From Diplolepis rosae (Eukaryota > Arthropoda > Insecta > Hymenoptera > Diplolepididae), in the NCBI GenBank assembly GCA_030998225.1, contig JAPYXD010000308.1, positions 8,876,001 to 8,940,000 on the forward strand: a stretch of 64,000 nucleotides of DNA, in the 5' to 3' direction. Position 1 is the first letter of the stretch. Each line of letters opens with the position of its first letter. A model generated the notes under the pieces. That model worked only from the letters and a program-made list of their open reading frames with translations. It did no database searches and was not told where the DNA came from. A program made the position numbers and the translations under genes. Shown here piece after piece: positions 34,600 to 43,879 of this stretch.

Positions 34600-34910
34600 C
34601 AGAATTCAGAATTCAGAATTCTGCACCAATAATTATGTCGATTGGTGTCGGAACGTGAAAATCTGGATCGGCCAGAAATATGTTTTAAAGAATTTTGAAT
34701 GCATCTCTGTCTAAAGAGCAAGAAGGCATTGAATTTGAAATTTGCTTTACTATTAAGAGTTCCGGATCACAACATTCGTTGTTAAATCTGGATTTAATGG
34801 TAGCGAAGGTTCTAAATTGGATTTTTGTGCACATGTCGTCAATTGAAAGAAGCGGAATTTCGAAAGATCTTTTTCTTAAACCTAGGCGAAATGCACTTTT
34901 TCTAATCTTG
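34600..34910 (-). pseudogene. BEL aspartic-protease remnant
   Basis: In element sense, broken frames read CTKIQFRTFATIKS and then LADPDFHVPTPIDIIIGAE, which is the conserved end of BEL protease. It is fused to integrase through a GAATTCTGAATTCTGAATT tandem at 34603-34622, with the reverse transcriptase region deleted. Confidence 0.55.
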
Positions 34911-35757
34911 TTAATTTACCTTTGAGAAAACCCCTTTTTTTGACTAATAGTGCAATTTGTGGTTCTTGATGGCTCATCTTTGTATGTTATGAAATTAACC
35001 GATTGAAATTGAGACGAGATGTTTAGGAAGTTGGTCGAGAAAATGGTGAAAAATAAGGATTTATCTCAGTGATTCAAAGACTTACTCACTCTTCGACGAT
35101 GTGTATCAGTTTCTCAGGAACGTAGGCGTGTGTGATGCTGACTGCTACGTTGAAGATAGTTGTGATTCTGGGATGCTGGCTGAAGATGCTGTATTCGAAG
35201 CTCAGGGATACTGCCTGAAGATGCTGTGATGACTCTTCAATTTCTAGATCGCTTGTTGAAATCACTGTAGTGAATTGCCTTCCGATTGACTCGCTGTTTG
35301 TGCCCAGTGGTTTGCTTGGATTTGTAGTTCACTGGCCAGATGTGTTGTAATGAATTGTTTGATTTTACAATTCAGTACCAGTATGCGCTGCAGTGGATTA
35401 TTTTATTTAATGATTCACTGGCTGTATATGCTGCAGTGGATTGTTTCAAATCGATGCTATGTTAGGCTGGATACTGCAGTGCTATGGATTTATGAATCTG
35501 ACGTATGCGCGGCACCTATCCGCTACCGTAGATGCTACGATTAATGAATCGTTGGTTGATTTTAGTTTAATCTCCTCCCATGAGTGCTGTTTGATTCCTG
35601 TTTAGCTACACCCGTTCTTGTGCACTCGATTATGTTAACATTCAGTTTCTTGATGACTTTAATGTTCGTACGATGGATGCACTTTCACTGATATGTAGAA
35701 TCCGGCTCGAAGGACTAATAAATGTTTTGGATATGGTTTAAATGTAGCAGGGTTGAA

Positions 35758-36150
35758 ATCAAGATGAACATGCACTTAATGAATGGCAGCCTGGGTGGCG
35801 TGCACCAATCAGAACGCAGTTATAATACTCCTCACGGCAGCCAGTGATAGCGTACACCGTGGAAAGGAATGCTCGAGATGGCAGCCTAGGCAGCGTACAC
35901 CATGAGAGGAAGAGAGACAGCCTGATCAGCGTGCATCTCTCTCTCTTAGGAGGTAGGAATGCCGTCTTTACGCCTGGGCAGCGGACTAGAGAGCGGGTGG
36001 GGCACAAGAAGTTAAGTGGAGCCTGGGCAGCGTACCCACGAACACTACCTATCTTCTAGAGCCTGGGTGGCGTACCTAGAAAATAGGTTAATTTAATTTA
36101 AATTATAAAGTGACACTAGAGCCTGGGGCAGCGTACCTAGTGTACTTTGA
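35758..36150. repeat. Hairpin array B (eight units)
   Basis: Units of the constant core AGCCTGGGCAGCGTAC each have their own complementary arms. CCTATCTTCTAG (36048-36059) pairs with CTAGAAAATAGG (36076-36087) at 11 of 12 positions. AAAGT and ACACTAG (36107-36119) pair with CTAGTGT and ACTTT (36137-36148). AGAGAGA pairs with TCTCTCT around the unit at about 35920. The array is nearly the same as array C. Confidence 0.88.
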
Positions 36151-36476
36151 TACAAAATGTTTTTTAACAGTCCGCTTCTGCTCATCGGTGACTCTTTGGC
36201 TGCTTCCGTAGGTGCTGCTTGGGACAGGTGTCCCGACTGGAGATACTGCTGATGGTTATGCATGCTAGGTTATAGCCTCGCGGTTTCGAGTCTACAGCAG
36301 GCAGGCTCGCGCTGCGAGCCTAGCGGTGACTGTTCGAGTCGCTGCCCCTGCAGATCCAATGCGCTGCGGAGCGCGTGTAGCGCTAGCATCAAGTATGCTG
36401 GCGCAGGTAGGTCGACGTGACCGTTTCAACTGTCCCCTTCTCGAGAAAGATGCTGCTTTGGGGGCTTTTTCGAAAT

Positions 36477-37103
36477 TTAAATGTTGTTCACGTCGGTCTT
36501 AGTGACACTTCTTCCCAGTCTCTTCCACAATCTTGCCGGGAGTTCTTCGGAGTCCGATCCAAATAGATCTTTTATTTCTTGCTTCCCCTCGGCCTGTCTC
36601 CTGATTTCCGTTACCAGTGTACTTCCAGGGGGAACCCTGGCGGTGCTTCGTATCTTGGGCCTTTGGGTGATGACCTTCGGCGTGTCCAGTACCCTCAGTT
36701 TCTCTTCAATGACCACGTGACGGCTTTTAGGTCGAGAGCAAGGTGTTCCTGCCGCTGTTGGTAGTGGCTTGGTACTGCGTAGTATCTCCCGTGCGTTACG
36801 GATGATTTCTTGGAAACCTGAGCTGTCCAGCGGGTCGGTGCCCTGGTCAGATCTTCCGAGCGGTGGCTCATGAGGTTCCAGATGGAACAGGCCAGGGAGT
36901 TGGACATCCCACTCTTCTTTAAGTGTTTCTTTTTTATAGAGAGCTAGTGCGGTGTTCCCTGGATTGTCCTGGGCCCCCTTAGTCTTTTCCGCTGGAAGAA
37001 ACTTTCTTTTCCTCCCGCCTGGATTTACACATCGGCCCGGTTCCGAAGGTGGAAGACTCTGTTTCGGTACTTGCATCCATGATCTAGGATAGGGGCAGAG
37101 CAA
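36477..37103 (-). CDS. Gypsy C-terminal ORF of unknown function
   Basis: A 208-codon open frame on the minus strand lies between the integrase C-terminus and the 3' LTR. It is polar, proline-rich and basic, with no transmembrane segment and no recognisable domain. Its position is that of an extra 3' ORF or of a C-terminal tail of Pol. The upstream part may be continuous with Pol. I do not assign a function. Confidence 0.4.
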   Translation of the reverse strand: MLCPYPRSWMQVPKQSLPPSEPGRCVNPGGRKRKFLPAEKTKGAQDNPGNTALALYKKETLKEEWDVQLPGLFHLEPHEPPLGRSDQGTDPLDSSGFQEIIRNAREILRSTKPLPTAAGTPCSRPKSRHVVIEEKLRVLDTPKVITQRPKIRSTARVPPGSTLVTEIRRQAEGKQEIKDLFGSDSEELPARLWKRLGRSVTKTDVNNI

Positions 37104-37239
37104 AGCAAAAAAAAATGAAGCAACAGCAAAGCAAATTTTAGGGCAAGGGCAAAGCTAAAGCAAAAGCAACATGCGGTGGTGGTTAATTGAGTGCGAGGGG
37201 TGTTGGATCTTGATGCCCCCTTAACCCTTCTAGCGGTCG

Positions 37240-37380
37240 TGGTATCGCCGGAGGTCGCTCGCATAAAAGATTTCTCTTTCTCTATGCCTTTTGGGGTCTT
37301 CGATTAGGTATGTTCCCTCCCTGATGATTTTGCCTATGATATATGGTCCCTCCAATACGGCCATAAAGGGGCTAGGGAGA
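37240..37380 (-). pseudogene. Gypsy integrase C-terminal domain
   Basis: In element sense the frame reads GPYIIGKIIREGTYLIEDPK then FYASDLRRYHDR, the GPY/F-type end of gypsy integrase (GPY...V....G.Y.IED...HA.DL+.Y). The catalytic core is not present upstream, where 37390-38320 shows no retroelement homology. Confidence 0.7.
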
Positions 37381-37389
37381 TAAGTATGT

Positions 37390-38320
37390 AAAAGTTGCCC
37401 CCGCACGTATCAAGTCCAAATTTATGTCGTAAATAGGCACCAACTAGTTATTCAATTTCCTAAATTGGTAACCTTTAAACTACAGTTTTTTGGGAGTTAT
37501 GGAGGGGGAAATCAAAATGAAAAAAATTAATTTCCTGGAAAACGACTTAACCGATTTCGATGAATAAAATATATGTTATAAATATCAGCGAGACTAATTA
37601 ATAAGAAAATTTAAAAAAAGTTTCGGACAAGAAAAAGTGGTAAAAAATTTTTTTTGAATTTTTCAAAAATTTTTTTTTAGGTTTTATTTAAGAGGGTCAC
37701 CAAAGTAAATATTATAGAAATATTCCTTGGAATCTCTACTTTTAGTATATATTTTGAAAAAAAAATTTGGAGTGGTGCAACACAGCCAAAAAAAATAAAA
37801 GTCGTTCAAGCAACGCCGTGGTGTACCGGTTCACTCCAGGCATACTTCAACAATACGCGAACACTGAATCTTAATATACAATAAAATTGATTAAGTTTTT
37901 GAACAAAAAAAGAAATACAGGCATTCTATTTTGCAGTAGCTTCAATAATATTTAGAAAAATAATACGCAAGTGTTCCTCTCGCCTCCTACGAATCGGGGT
38001 GCTTTATTAAAGTGAGTTCCCCTTGCCTCTCACGAATCAGATCACTTTTTTATACGTAATTCAGGAAATTCTTTTTTCAATCATCATCACCATCGCTTCC
38101 AAATACTGGAATATGATTCGTTCTCGTAAAGATATCGCTGAGTATTTCTGCTGGTTTGAAAATTCTAGACAAATATCTTGCATGAGACAAATAATATATG
38201 ATTGCGGCAACATGAGAGCAGCAACCAACAGTTCGCTTACTATCAGCGCATTCGCATGTGTAATGTGTGACACCCGAAGCATCAACACTATTAGATTAGG
38301 CTTCCAAAAAACCTTTTAAC
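37390..38320. other. Unidentified segment replacing gypsy RNase H/integrase
   Basis: This AT-rich stretch has no homology I recognise in either strand, although the flanks are gypsy Pol on both sides. It could be an inserted element or diverged sequence. A 98-codon frame (38023-38319, +) and its shadow are not convincing genes. Confidence 0.4.
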
Positions 38321-38663
38321 TGCTTTCTATTTGTGGGAACATTAACGTGCCTGATAGCCTGAATTTTATCGGGATCTGGTCGAATTCCTTCGGCCGATTT
38401 GATATGTCCCAGAAATGTGGTTTCGTGTCTTCTGAACTCACACTTCTGAAAATTGAGGGTAATGTTGTTTTAAATTAATTAGTTGAGTTTGAAATTTTTG
38501 TCACTGCCTACATTATCGGAGGATCACTAGTCGCGTATCAGATAGGATACGTTGTCGACAGGTGTCCTCGTAGACAATTTCAAACTCTTATATCGCAAAT
38601 AATGCAAATAAATTCAATATTTAAAGAATTTGAAAATCTTTCTGTGGAAAAAATGACGCTTTC

Positions 38664-38734
38664 GACTGCGCTGGGATTCGAGCCCAGGTCTTTCGATTGC
38701 CGGTCGACTGCTCTAACCACTGAGCTACACAGGC
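38664..38734 (-). tRNA. tRNA-like segment of the SINE pair (not a functional tRNA)
   Basis: The 71 bases are identical to 38881-38951 on the other strand. A cloverleaf can be drawn: D arm GCTC-AGTGGTTA-GAGC, T arm CTGGG-CTCGAAT-CCCAG and six of seven acceptor pairs. The A-box is TAGCTCAGTGG and the B-box-like sequence is GGCTCGAATCC. The anticodon position would read GGC, but base 33 is C rather than T. Confidence 0.6.
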
Positions 38735-38880
38735 GTCCGACATCTCTTTCTCCACAGGAAGATCGTAGGCAGTGACAAAAATTTCAAACTCAACTAATTA
38801 ATTTGAAATCATTTACAGCCGCAAGGCTGAGCCACTAGGCGATATAAGGAGATCTTCCTGTGGAGAAAGAGATGTCGGAC

Positions 38881-38951
38881 GCCTGTGTAGCTCAGTGGTT
38901 AGAGCAGTCGACCGGCAATCGAAAGACCTGGGCTCGAATCCCAGCGCAGTC
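38881..38951 (+). tRNA. tRNA-like segment of the SINE pair (not a functional tRNA)
   Basis: Same 71-base sequence as 38664-38734, on the + strand, starting GCCTGTGTAGCTCAGTGGTT. Intact A and B boxes would support RNA polymerase III transcription. It belongs to a mobile element and not to the tRNA gene set. Confidence 0.6.
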
Positions 38952-39781
38952 GAAAGCGTCATTTTTTCCACAGAAAGATTTTCAAATTCTTTAAATGTTG
39001 TTTTACTTAAGCCTTTTGAACACTTTATTCAAATGAGACAGATATTCTTGTTCACGCTCAGAAGTTATTAGTAAGTCATCCACGTACGAGATGATAAACT
39101 CGTTGAGTCCCGAGAGCACTTGATCCAAGCCTCGGACCAAATCTGAAGTGCTAGTTTTCAACCCAAACGGGGTTACCTTGTACTCATAGCACTTTCCTTT
39201 GTATAAAAAGGCAGTGTATTTCCTTGAGTCGGGATGGAGTGGTATCTGCCAGAAGCTCATATTCATGTCAAGACTGGACAGCACCCTCTTATTTTGGCAT
39301 CTTTGGAACAACACTTCCATGTTCTTGGTTCCCTCATGGTCTGCTTGAAGCACTTCATTCAATTTTCGTGCGCTCAAACAGAGCCGGATTTTGCCATTTT
39401 TCATTGTGGATATTACCAAAGGATTAATAAATGGGCTTCTTGATTTTTGAATTATGTCCCACTCTAGCATAGCCCTAATTTGTTCATCTACCTGCCTCTC
39501 TAGGTTCAGAGGGATGGGGTAGGTTCGTGCGCACGGTAATTTATCATCCCTTAGCGTCAGGTGGTGGTGGTAGCAGGATATCCTGCCTGGTTTTGTGTCA
39601 AAAATATCGCGGTATCTCCACAACAAATCCTCATAATCCCTTTTGTTTGTCGGTGTTAGTCCCACCATTTTTTCTACTTTAGCCTTTATTTGTTCAAGGG
39701 TCAGTATATCTGCTGTCCCTATTGTTGCCACGTGGCGAATTTTGGAGGTGGTCTTTTCCTTGGTCCCTTCATTAGATATTT

Positions 39782-40122
39782 CTACAATGCATACTCCTTT
39801 CTCATCTTGTATGTCAAGGTACCCCTTCCTAAATCCATGATCTCTCTCAGGGGTTTGAAGATGTCAACCCCAATCACGCACTCCTTGGTTAGTTTGGGGA
39901 TGATCAGAAATACTGCACTTTTCTCTATTCTACCGATCTCAAGCTTTACATCTACTTGTTTCTTTAGTTTGAGTGGCCTGCCCCCTGTTCGCCTACTACC
40001 GAAGTACCTGCCACTGGGAGAACCGGGCATTCTGCGAATACATGTAAGTTGGCTTGGTAGTAGCTTTCAGACAAGCATGATACTTGGCTACCACTGCCTG
40101 CGAGGGCCATGAGGCATAGGCC
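39782..40122 (-). pseudogene. Gypsy protease-region remnant
   Basis: Between gag and RT, the minus frame 39782-40030 includes VDVKLEIGRIEKSAVFLIIP, CVIGVDIFKPL and GRGTLTYKM. This corresponds to the second half of a gypsy aspartic protease and the protease-RT linker. The region corresponding to the DTG loop (about 40030-40110) reads ALAGSGSQVS in element sense, suggesting a degraded active site. Confidence 0.55.
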
Positions 40123-41560
40123 TTACATTGTTATTGAGATCACTGGACACTGATGCCTACTTAATGGATCTTCATACCGTATATTATTTTGGACGGATGC
40201 CTGATTTCTGTTTGGTCTTCTCCAGGTTTCTTCTCTGCTTGTCGTGTTTTGGAGCTCGGGAGTGCGTCTATATTGGTTTGGTCCAGTGTATCTTGTCTGC
40301 TGCTGTTGATTCGTGGGAGTCCTACTTCTCCAACTCTCCCTAGTGTCAGGTTTCCCAGTTTTATGGGAATTCAAAGAACCTGTGTTGTCGAATCTGTCCA
40401 GCAACTCGAGTAGGTCTTCCAATGTATTTATAGGCCTGCCAAGTATCGTGGACCGTATCTCTTCATTGAAATGGCGAGCCAGCTTGGATATAACTGCCTT
40501 GACGGATAGGGTTGGGGTCAGCCCTTTCGCCTCCCTAAAGATTTTTATGGCGTATGCTGTTATCGGTCCCTCTCGTCCCGTCTGGTAGCTACCAAACTCC
40601 AACTTGGCCTTTACCGAGTGTTGGGTTTCTTCTCCCCAGTACCGGCGTTTAAATTTGATCACGAATTGGGTGAAGTTGTCGCTTTCTTCCTTTACCAGGT
40701 CCCACCAATCTTTCGGCGTGGCTTGGAGGCAGCTGCTTATTACGAATGCTGCCTGTGTTCTAGTGGGTCGGACTGCCGCCCAGAAATTTTTTAGTTCTTC
40801 CAAGAACTTGACTGGGGAACATTTTCCATCAAAATTGGGCGTCTTTGGCGTAATTCTGAGGCTTCTTGGGGACACCTGTTATTTCAGGGTGGGGAAGACC
40901 TAACTCTCCAATCCTATCTTTCAGATTTTGTTGCCTTTGGGATATCCTTCGTATATCCTGGGTGTTCCTACGAATGTCAGCCTCAGAGGGTTGCAGATCC
41001 TGACCAATTTGGTCCCTTAAGCGTCCTTCTAATATTTGGTATCGTACCTCATGCAGATTCCTCAATGATCTGGTCTGTTCACTAGTCTCAGCATGCATTT
41101 TGTTTTCTAGTTCCTCCAATTGGTCCTGGAATCGATTGGCTAGTGCATCAATCCTTCGTTCAGAAGTTTCTTATCTGGTATTTAGTTCCCTACTCTCGCG
41201 TCGTATGTTGTCGTATTCTCTCTTTAACTCATCATATCTGTTTTGTAGGGAGTTATCTGGTGCCTTCCTACTCTTTCTATGTTTAGGGGTTTACGAAACA
41301 CCGCATCTAGTTTCTCTTGGAGAGTCCTTCGTCTCCCAGTGTCCCGGGGAATCGCGCCTCTTTGAGGGACAACCCGTGGGAGAGTGTAATCTTCATTAAT
41401 GCCAGGTGACGATGTTAGTGCCCTTGCCCCCTGCAGCACTGCATTTATGTTATCGGATGCCACCGATGAGGCTTCTTCTACATCACTGCGGTCCACCGCA
41501 TTCTTCCTACTTGGCCTACCACGTGGGCGCGATGTAGTGGCTAACTAATTGTTCGTTTTA
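40123..41560 (-). pseudogene. Gypsy gag polyprotein, frame-broken
   Basis: Three minus-strand pieces. 41224-41550 is the N-terminus, with basic AT-hook-like SRPRGRPSRKNA; the expected ATG is ACA here. 40829-41119 is coiled-coil-like, with QTRSLRNLHEVRYQILEGRL. 40123-40875 is capsid, with ITPKTPNFDGKCSPVKFLEE, CLQATPKDWWDLVKEE and KFKRRYWGEETQHSVKAKLE. The same order and motifs occur in the second copy (52236-53265), which keeps the ATG. No zinc knuckle is seen. Frameshifts and a stop between pieces inactivate it. Confidence 0.8.
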
Positions 41561-41614
41561 TAGTGCCGCAATTTTAGTTGCCTCTAAGTGCGCTCCGTAT
41601 ATTTCCGAGACCTT

Positions 41615-41636
41615 CAGGTCCCTGGTCGGGCGCCAA
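41615..41636 (-). promoter_or_regulatory. Gypsy primer-binding-site region
   Basis: In element sense, TTGGCGCCCGACCAGGGACC follows the 5' LTR end directly. The corresponding site in the second copy lies at 53322-53341. A TGGCGCC start complementary to a tRNA 3' end is typical of gypsy primer sites. The priming tRNA is not determined. Confidence 0.7.
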
Positions 41637-42828
41637 TAAAAGGGTTCGATTTTGTCCTTCAGTAATTTTAATTTAATAAATAATATTTGTGGACCCAAAA
41701 GCGTGGAAATGATTGGTAGGCGTATTTTAATATAGTAACAATAGTCTTTATTTCTCTGAATCACACTGTATAACCTAGTTATTCACGTAACTCTAAATTC
41801 TATATCGCCTTAATAATTGCTTCGTTCGCTGATGGCGCTTTCGTTGGTGTGACGTCACCTGGCACCCTAACTATCACAATCCATGTTTCATGGAATAATA
41901 CTGGACGGCGCTGACTTCGCTAAAACTGAATATCGTTAAATTGTTCGGTGGCGCTGGTGTCGTGATACAGTAACCCTTGAAATGCGTACAGTTCTGGCTC
42001 ATAAATAATTACAGAGACAATCATAATTAATCTCTTTATCAACATATAGATGGCGCTGAGGTCGCAATAATAAATAAAGATAATTTAAATCACTCGTGTT
42101 GCTCGGTCGCTAACGCACTTCCAAAATAACTAAGGGAATATATTTTAAACAATCTTAAACAATTTATAAATATAGGTGGTGCTAGCATCGCAGTAATCAA
42201 TAAAGATAGTTTAAATCACCCGCGTTGCTCGGCCGCTAACGCAGTTCCGCACCATATGCGAGAACTTACCCAAATAGGGTTTGTTGGAGGTGAGCAGATG
42301 GCGCTGCTCTCGCTAAAGGGGAAAGTCCCAATTAATCTAAAAAAGAGTGATCGCTAAGCTCACTTGGACACCAAGACGGCGCGCACAAGCGTAAAAACAA
42401 GAATTGTGATTAGCAACCTGGGTGGCGTGCACTAATCAGAACGCACTTATAATACTCCTCACGGCAGCCAGTGATAGCGTACACCGTGGAAAGGAATGCT
42501 CGAAATGGCAGCCTAGGCAGCGTACGCCATGAGAGGAAGAGACAGCCTGAGCAGCGTGCATTTCTCTTAGGAGGCAGGAATGCCGTCTCTACGCCTGGGC
42601 AGCGGACGAGAGAGCGGGTGGGGGCACAAGAAGTTAAGTGGAGCCTGGACAGCGTACCCACGAACACTACATATCTTCTAGAGCCTGGGTGGCGTACCTA
42701 GAAAATAGGTTAATTTAATTTAAATTATAAAGTGCCACTAGAGCCTGGGGCTGCGTACCTAGTGTACATTGATACAAAATGTTTTTTACCAGTCCGCTTC
42801 TGCTCCTCGGTGACCCTTTGGCTGCTTG
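41637..42828 (-). repeat. 5' LTR of the gypsy element
   Basis: It matches the two parts of the 3' LTR. In element order it has hairpin array C, then about five 120-bp tandem units (GGTGGCGCT...TTGCTCGGTCGCTAAC, 41830-42330), then AATAAA (complement near 41748-41755) and the LTR end CCCTTTTA (CA changed to TA). The outer part seen at 36160-36428 is missing, so the LTR is truncated at 42828 (CTTTGGCTGCTT). Confidence 0.82.
42410..42780. repeat. Hairpin array C (eight units)
   Basis: Same units as array B with scattered differences. CACTAG (before 42742) pairs with CTAGTG, GTGG pairs with CCAC around the unit at 42640, and CTCT pairs with AGAG around 42600. Confidence 0.85.
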
Positions 42829-43368
42829 TCTGCTGAAGCCATAAATAATTTAAAGCTACAAAAAGTAAGGTTATAGGAGATGCGTTTCAAGGAAGTGCGC
42901 GCCTAAATGTTGAAATATTATTGTTGAAGTGTAAAAGAAGCTCATGACCAGTGGACCGATGTACTGCGCCAAGCGGAAGAAGCATACTCTTGTGTGATAT
43001 TATTTTCCTCGGCCACCTGTCGCAGATGAAGAGTGTGTGCTCCACCTCGTCCACAGGGGTACACGTGTCTTCAGCAAGTAATTCTTCCAATTCGGGATCT
43101 TCGATCATTTTTTCTTTTTCACCACCATGCCTATCCTCGACATCAAAATCACCGCTCTTGAAGCGTTGAAAACTCTCACGACACGTTGTTTCACTAAGAG
43201 CAGCCTCAAAGTTAATAGTTGAGACCATTCGATGCGCCTCAGACGCAGTCTTTTGTCTTTCCTCCTTTTTTGTTTTAAAATGTTATAAAATCATATAATT
43301 TTGATTATATTTGATGTTTTTGAATATCCTATCTTTGCAAATATTGAATTCAAAAATTCGAATTGCAA
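42829..43368 (-). pseudogene. Mariner remnant in WARS intron 2 (original copy)
   Basis: The minus frame has LSETTCRESFQRFKSGDFDV, EDRHGGEKEK and DPELEELLAEDTC, a mariner N-terminal HTH region, then unrelated sequence. It is an internally deleted copy. The whole block is repeated at 50526-51103. Confidence 0.7.
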
Positions 43369-43879
43369 GATAATTTGCAAATTTACAAAGTGAACTTCGT
43401 ATAAAAATAAATCAAGAGGGTAATATAGATTTTTCCAAAGTGTTAGACAATGATGTATATTTAAACTGAAGAAACATTGAACTAACGATATTTCCCAGGT
43501 TCGGTTTTATATTCACGTGAGTGCTCTTTCTCTCACATACAAATAATTATAAACGATAAACGATGTTCACTAAGTGATGAATCCTTATCGCATTTAATGC
43601 ATATATCGACGTCAGAAATTCCATTAGATATATCCACTATCCTCAGTTCTTGTAGAAGACCTTGCAGGTCGTCATAAGACTGTAGCAAATCAGAAAAAAT
43701 GTATTTTTTACTGTGTAAAACTAAAGATATTTGAAATTTTATTACTTATGATCACGAAGGTTTCTGCTTTGTCGATAACCTGCTTATTCATTATCTTCAT
43801 TTATAAATATAAAGTAGATAATTTTTGTTAAGGCTGAATACCAGTGTTTCAGTATCACAGTAAATATATGGCAGATAAA

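Larger units (their letters stand above)
32925..35785 (-). mobile_element. BEL/Pao retrotransposon remnant
   Basis: The 3' LTR is 32925-33550, beginning TGTTACGTCGTAACA and ending CCAAAACA in element sense. The last 58 bases of a 5' LTR survive at 35728-35785. They are followed, in element sense, by TTTATTAGTCCTTCGAGCCG, a typical BEL leader and primer-binding region. Protease and integrase fragments lie between. Reverse transcriptase, RNase H and most of gag are absent. The leader 35050-35700 contains several short hairpins such as CCAGTG...CACTGG. Confidence 0.75.
32814..36428 (-). repeat. 3' LTR of the gypsy element, split by a BEL remnant
   Basis: 32814-32924 is the LTR end and matches 41637-41745 (TTCGATTTTGTCC, CGTGGAAATGATTGGTAGGC). 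35786-36428 is the outer part, including hairpin array B and the GCGAGCCTAGCGG block. The middle, including the 120-bp tandem units, was lost where the BEL element lies. In element sense the LTR begins TGAAACGGTCACG just after the purine-rich GAGAAGGGGACAG (36433-36445). Confidence 0.8.
38473..38993. mobile_element. Inverted pair of tRNA-derived SINE-like units with 12-bp target duplication
   Basis: AATGTTGTTTTA at 38461-38472 is repeated at 38994-39005 and brackets a 521-bp insert exactly within the RT frame. The insert contains two head-to-head tRNA-like segments (38664-38734 minus, 38881-38951 plus) with shared leader (GATCTTCCTGTGGAGAAAGA) and tail (GAAAGCGTCATTTTTTCCAC). Further inverted blocks near 38473-38513 and 38765-38808 show a rearranged dimer. 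Confidence 0.88.
38323..39731 (-). pseudogene. Gypsy reverse transcriptase, interrupted by a tRNA-derived insertion
   Basis: The open part 39003-39731 has the Ty3/gypsy RT order: YRDIFDTKPGRISCYHHHL, IIQKSRSPFINPLVISTMKN, GKIRLCLSARKLNEV, VLSSLDMNMSFWQIPLHPDS, FGLKTSTSDLV and FIISYVDDLLITSE (YVDD). After the insertion at 38473-38993 the frame resumes with NITLNFQKCEF and FLGHISSAEGIRPDPDKIQA, the thumb region. FCLK to LCLS at the conserved position and other changes suggest decay. RNase H is missing. Confidence 0.88.
32814..42828 (-). mobile_element. Ty3/gypsy LTR retrotransposon with nested insertions
   Basis: The element is on the minus strand. The 5' LTR (41637-42828) is truncated at its outer edge. 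A primer-binding-type sequence, gag, protease, reverse transcriptase, integrase C-terminus, a C-terminal ORF and a purine-rich tract follow, then the 3' LTR (32814-36428) interrupted by a BEL remnant. The LTRs start TGAAACGG and end CCCTTTCA in element sense. The RNase H and integrase core are missing or replaced between about 37390 and 38320. It is one of two related copies here; the other is at 52236-54250. Confidence 0.85.

Noticed and set aside
38664..38951. Two tRNA genes on opposite strands
   Set aside because: The segments can form a cloverleaf, but base 33 is C, both lie in an insertion with a 12-bp target duplication, and they share SINE-like leader and tail. They are parts of a mobile element.
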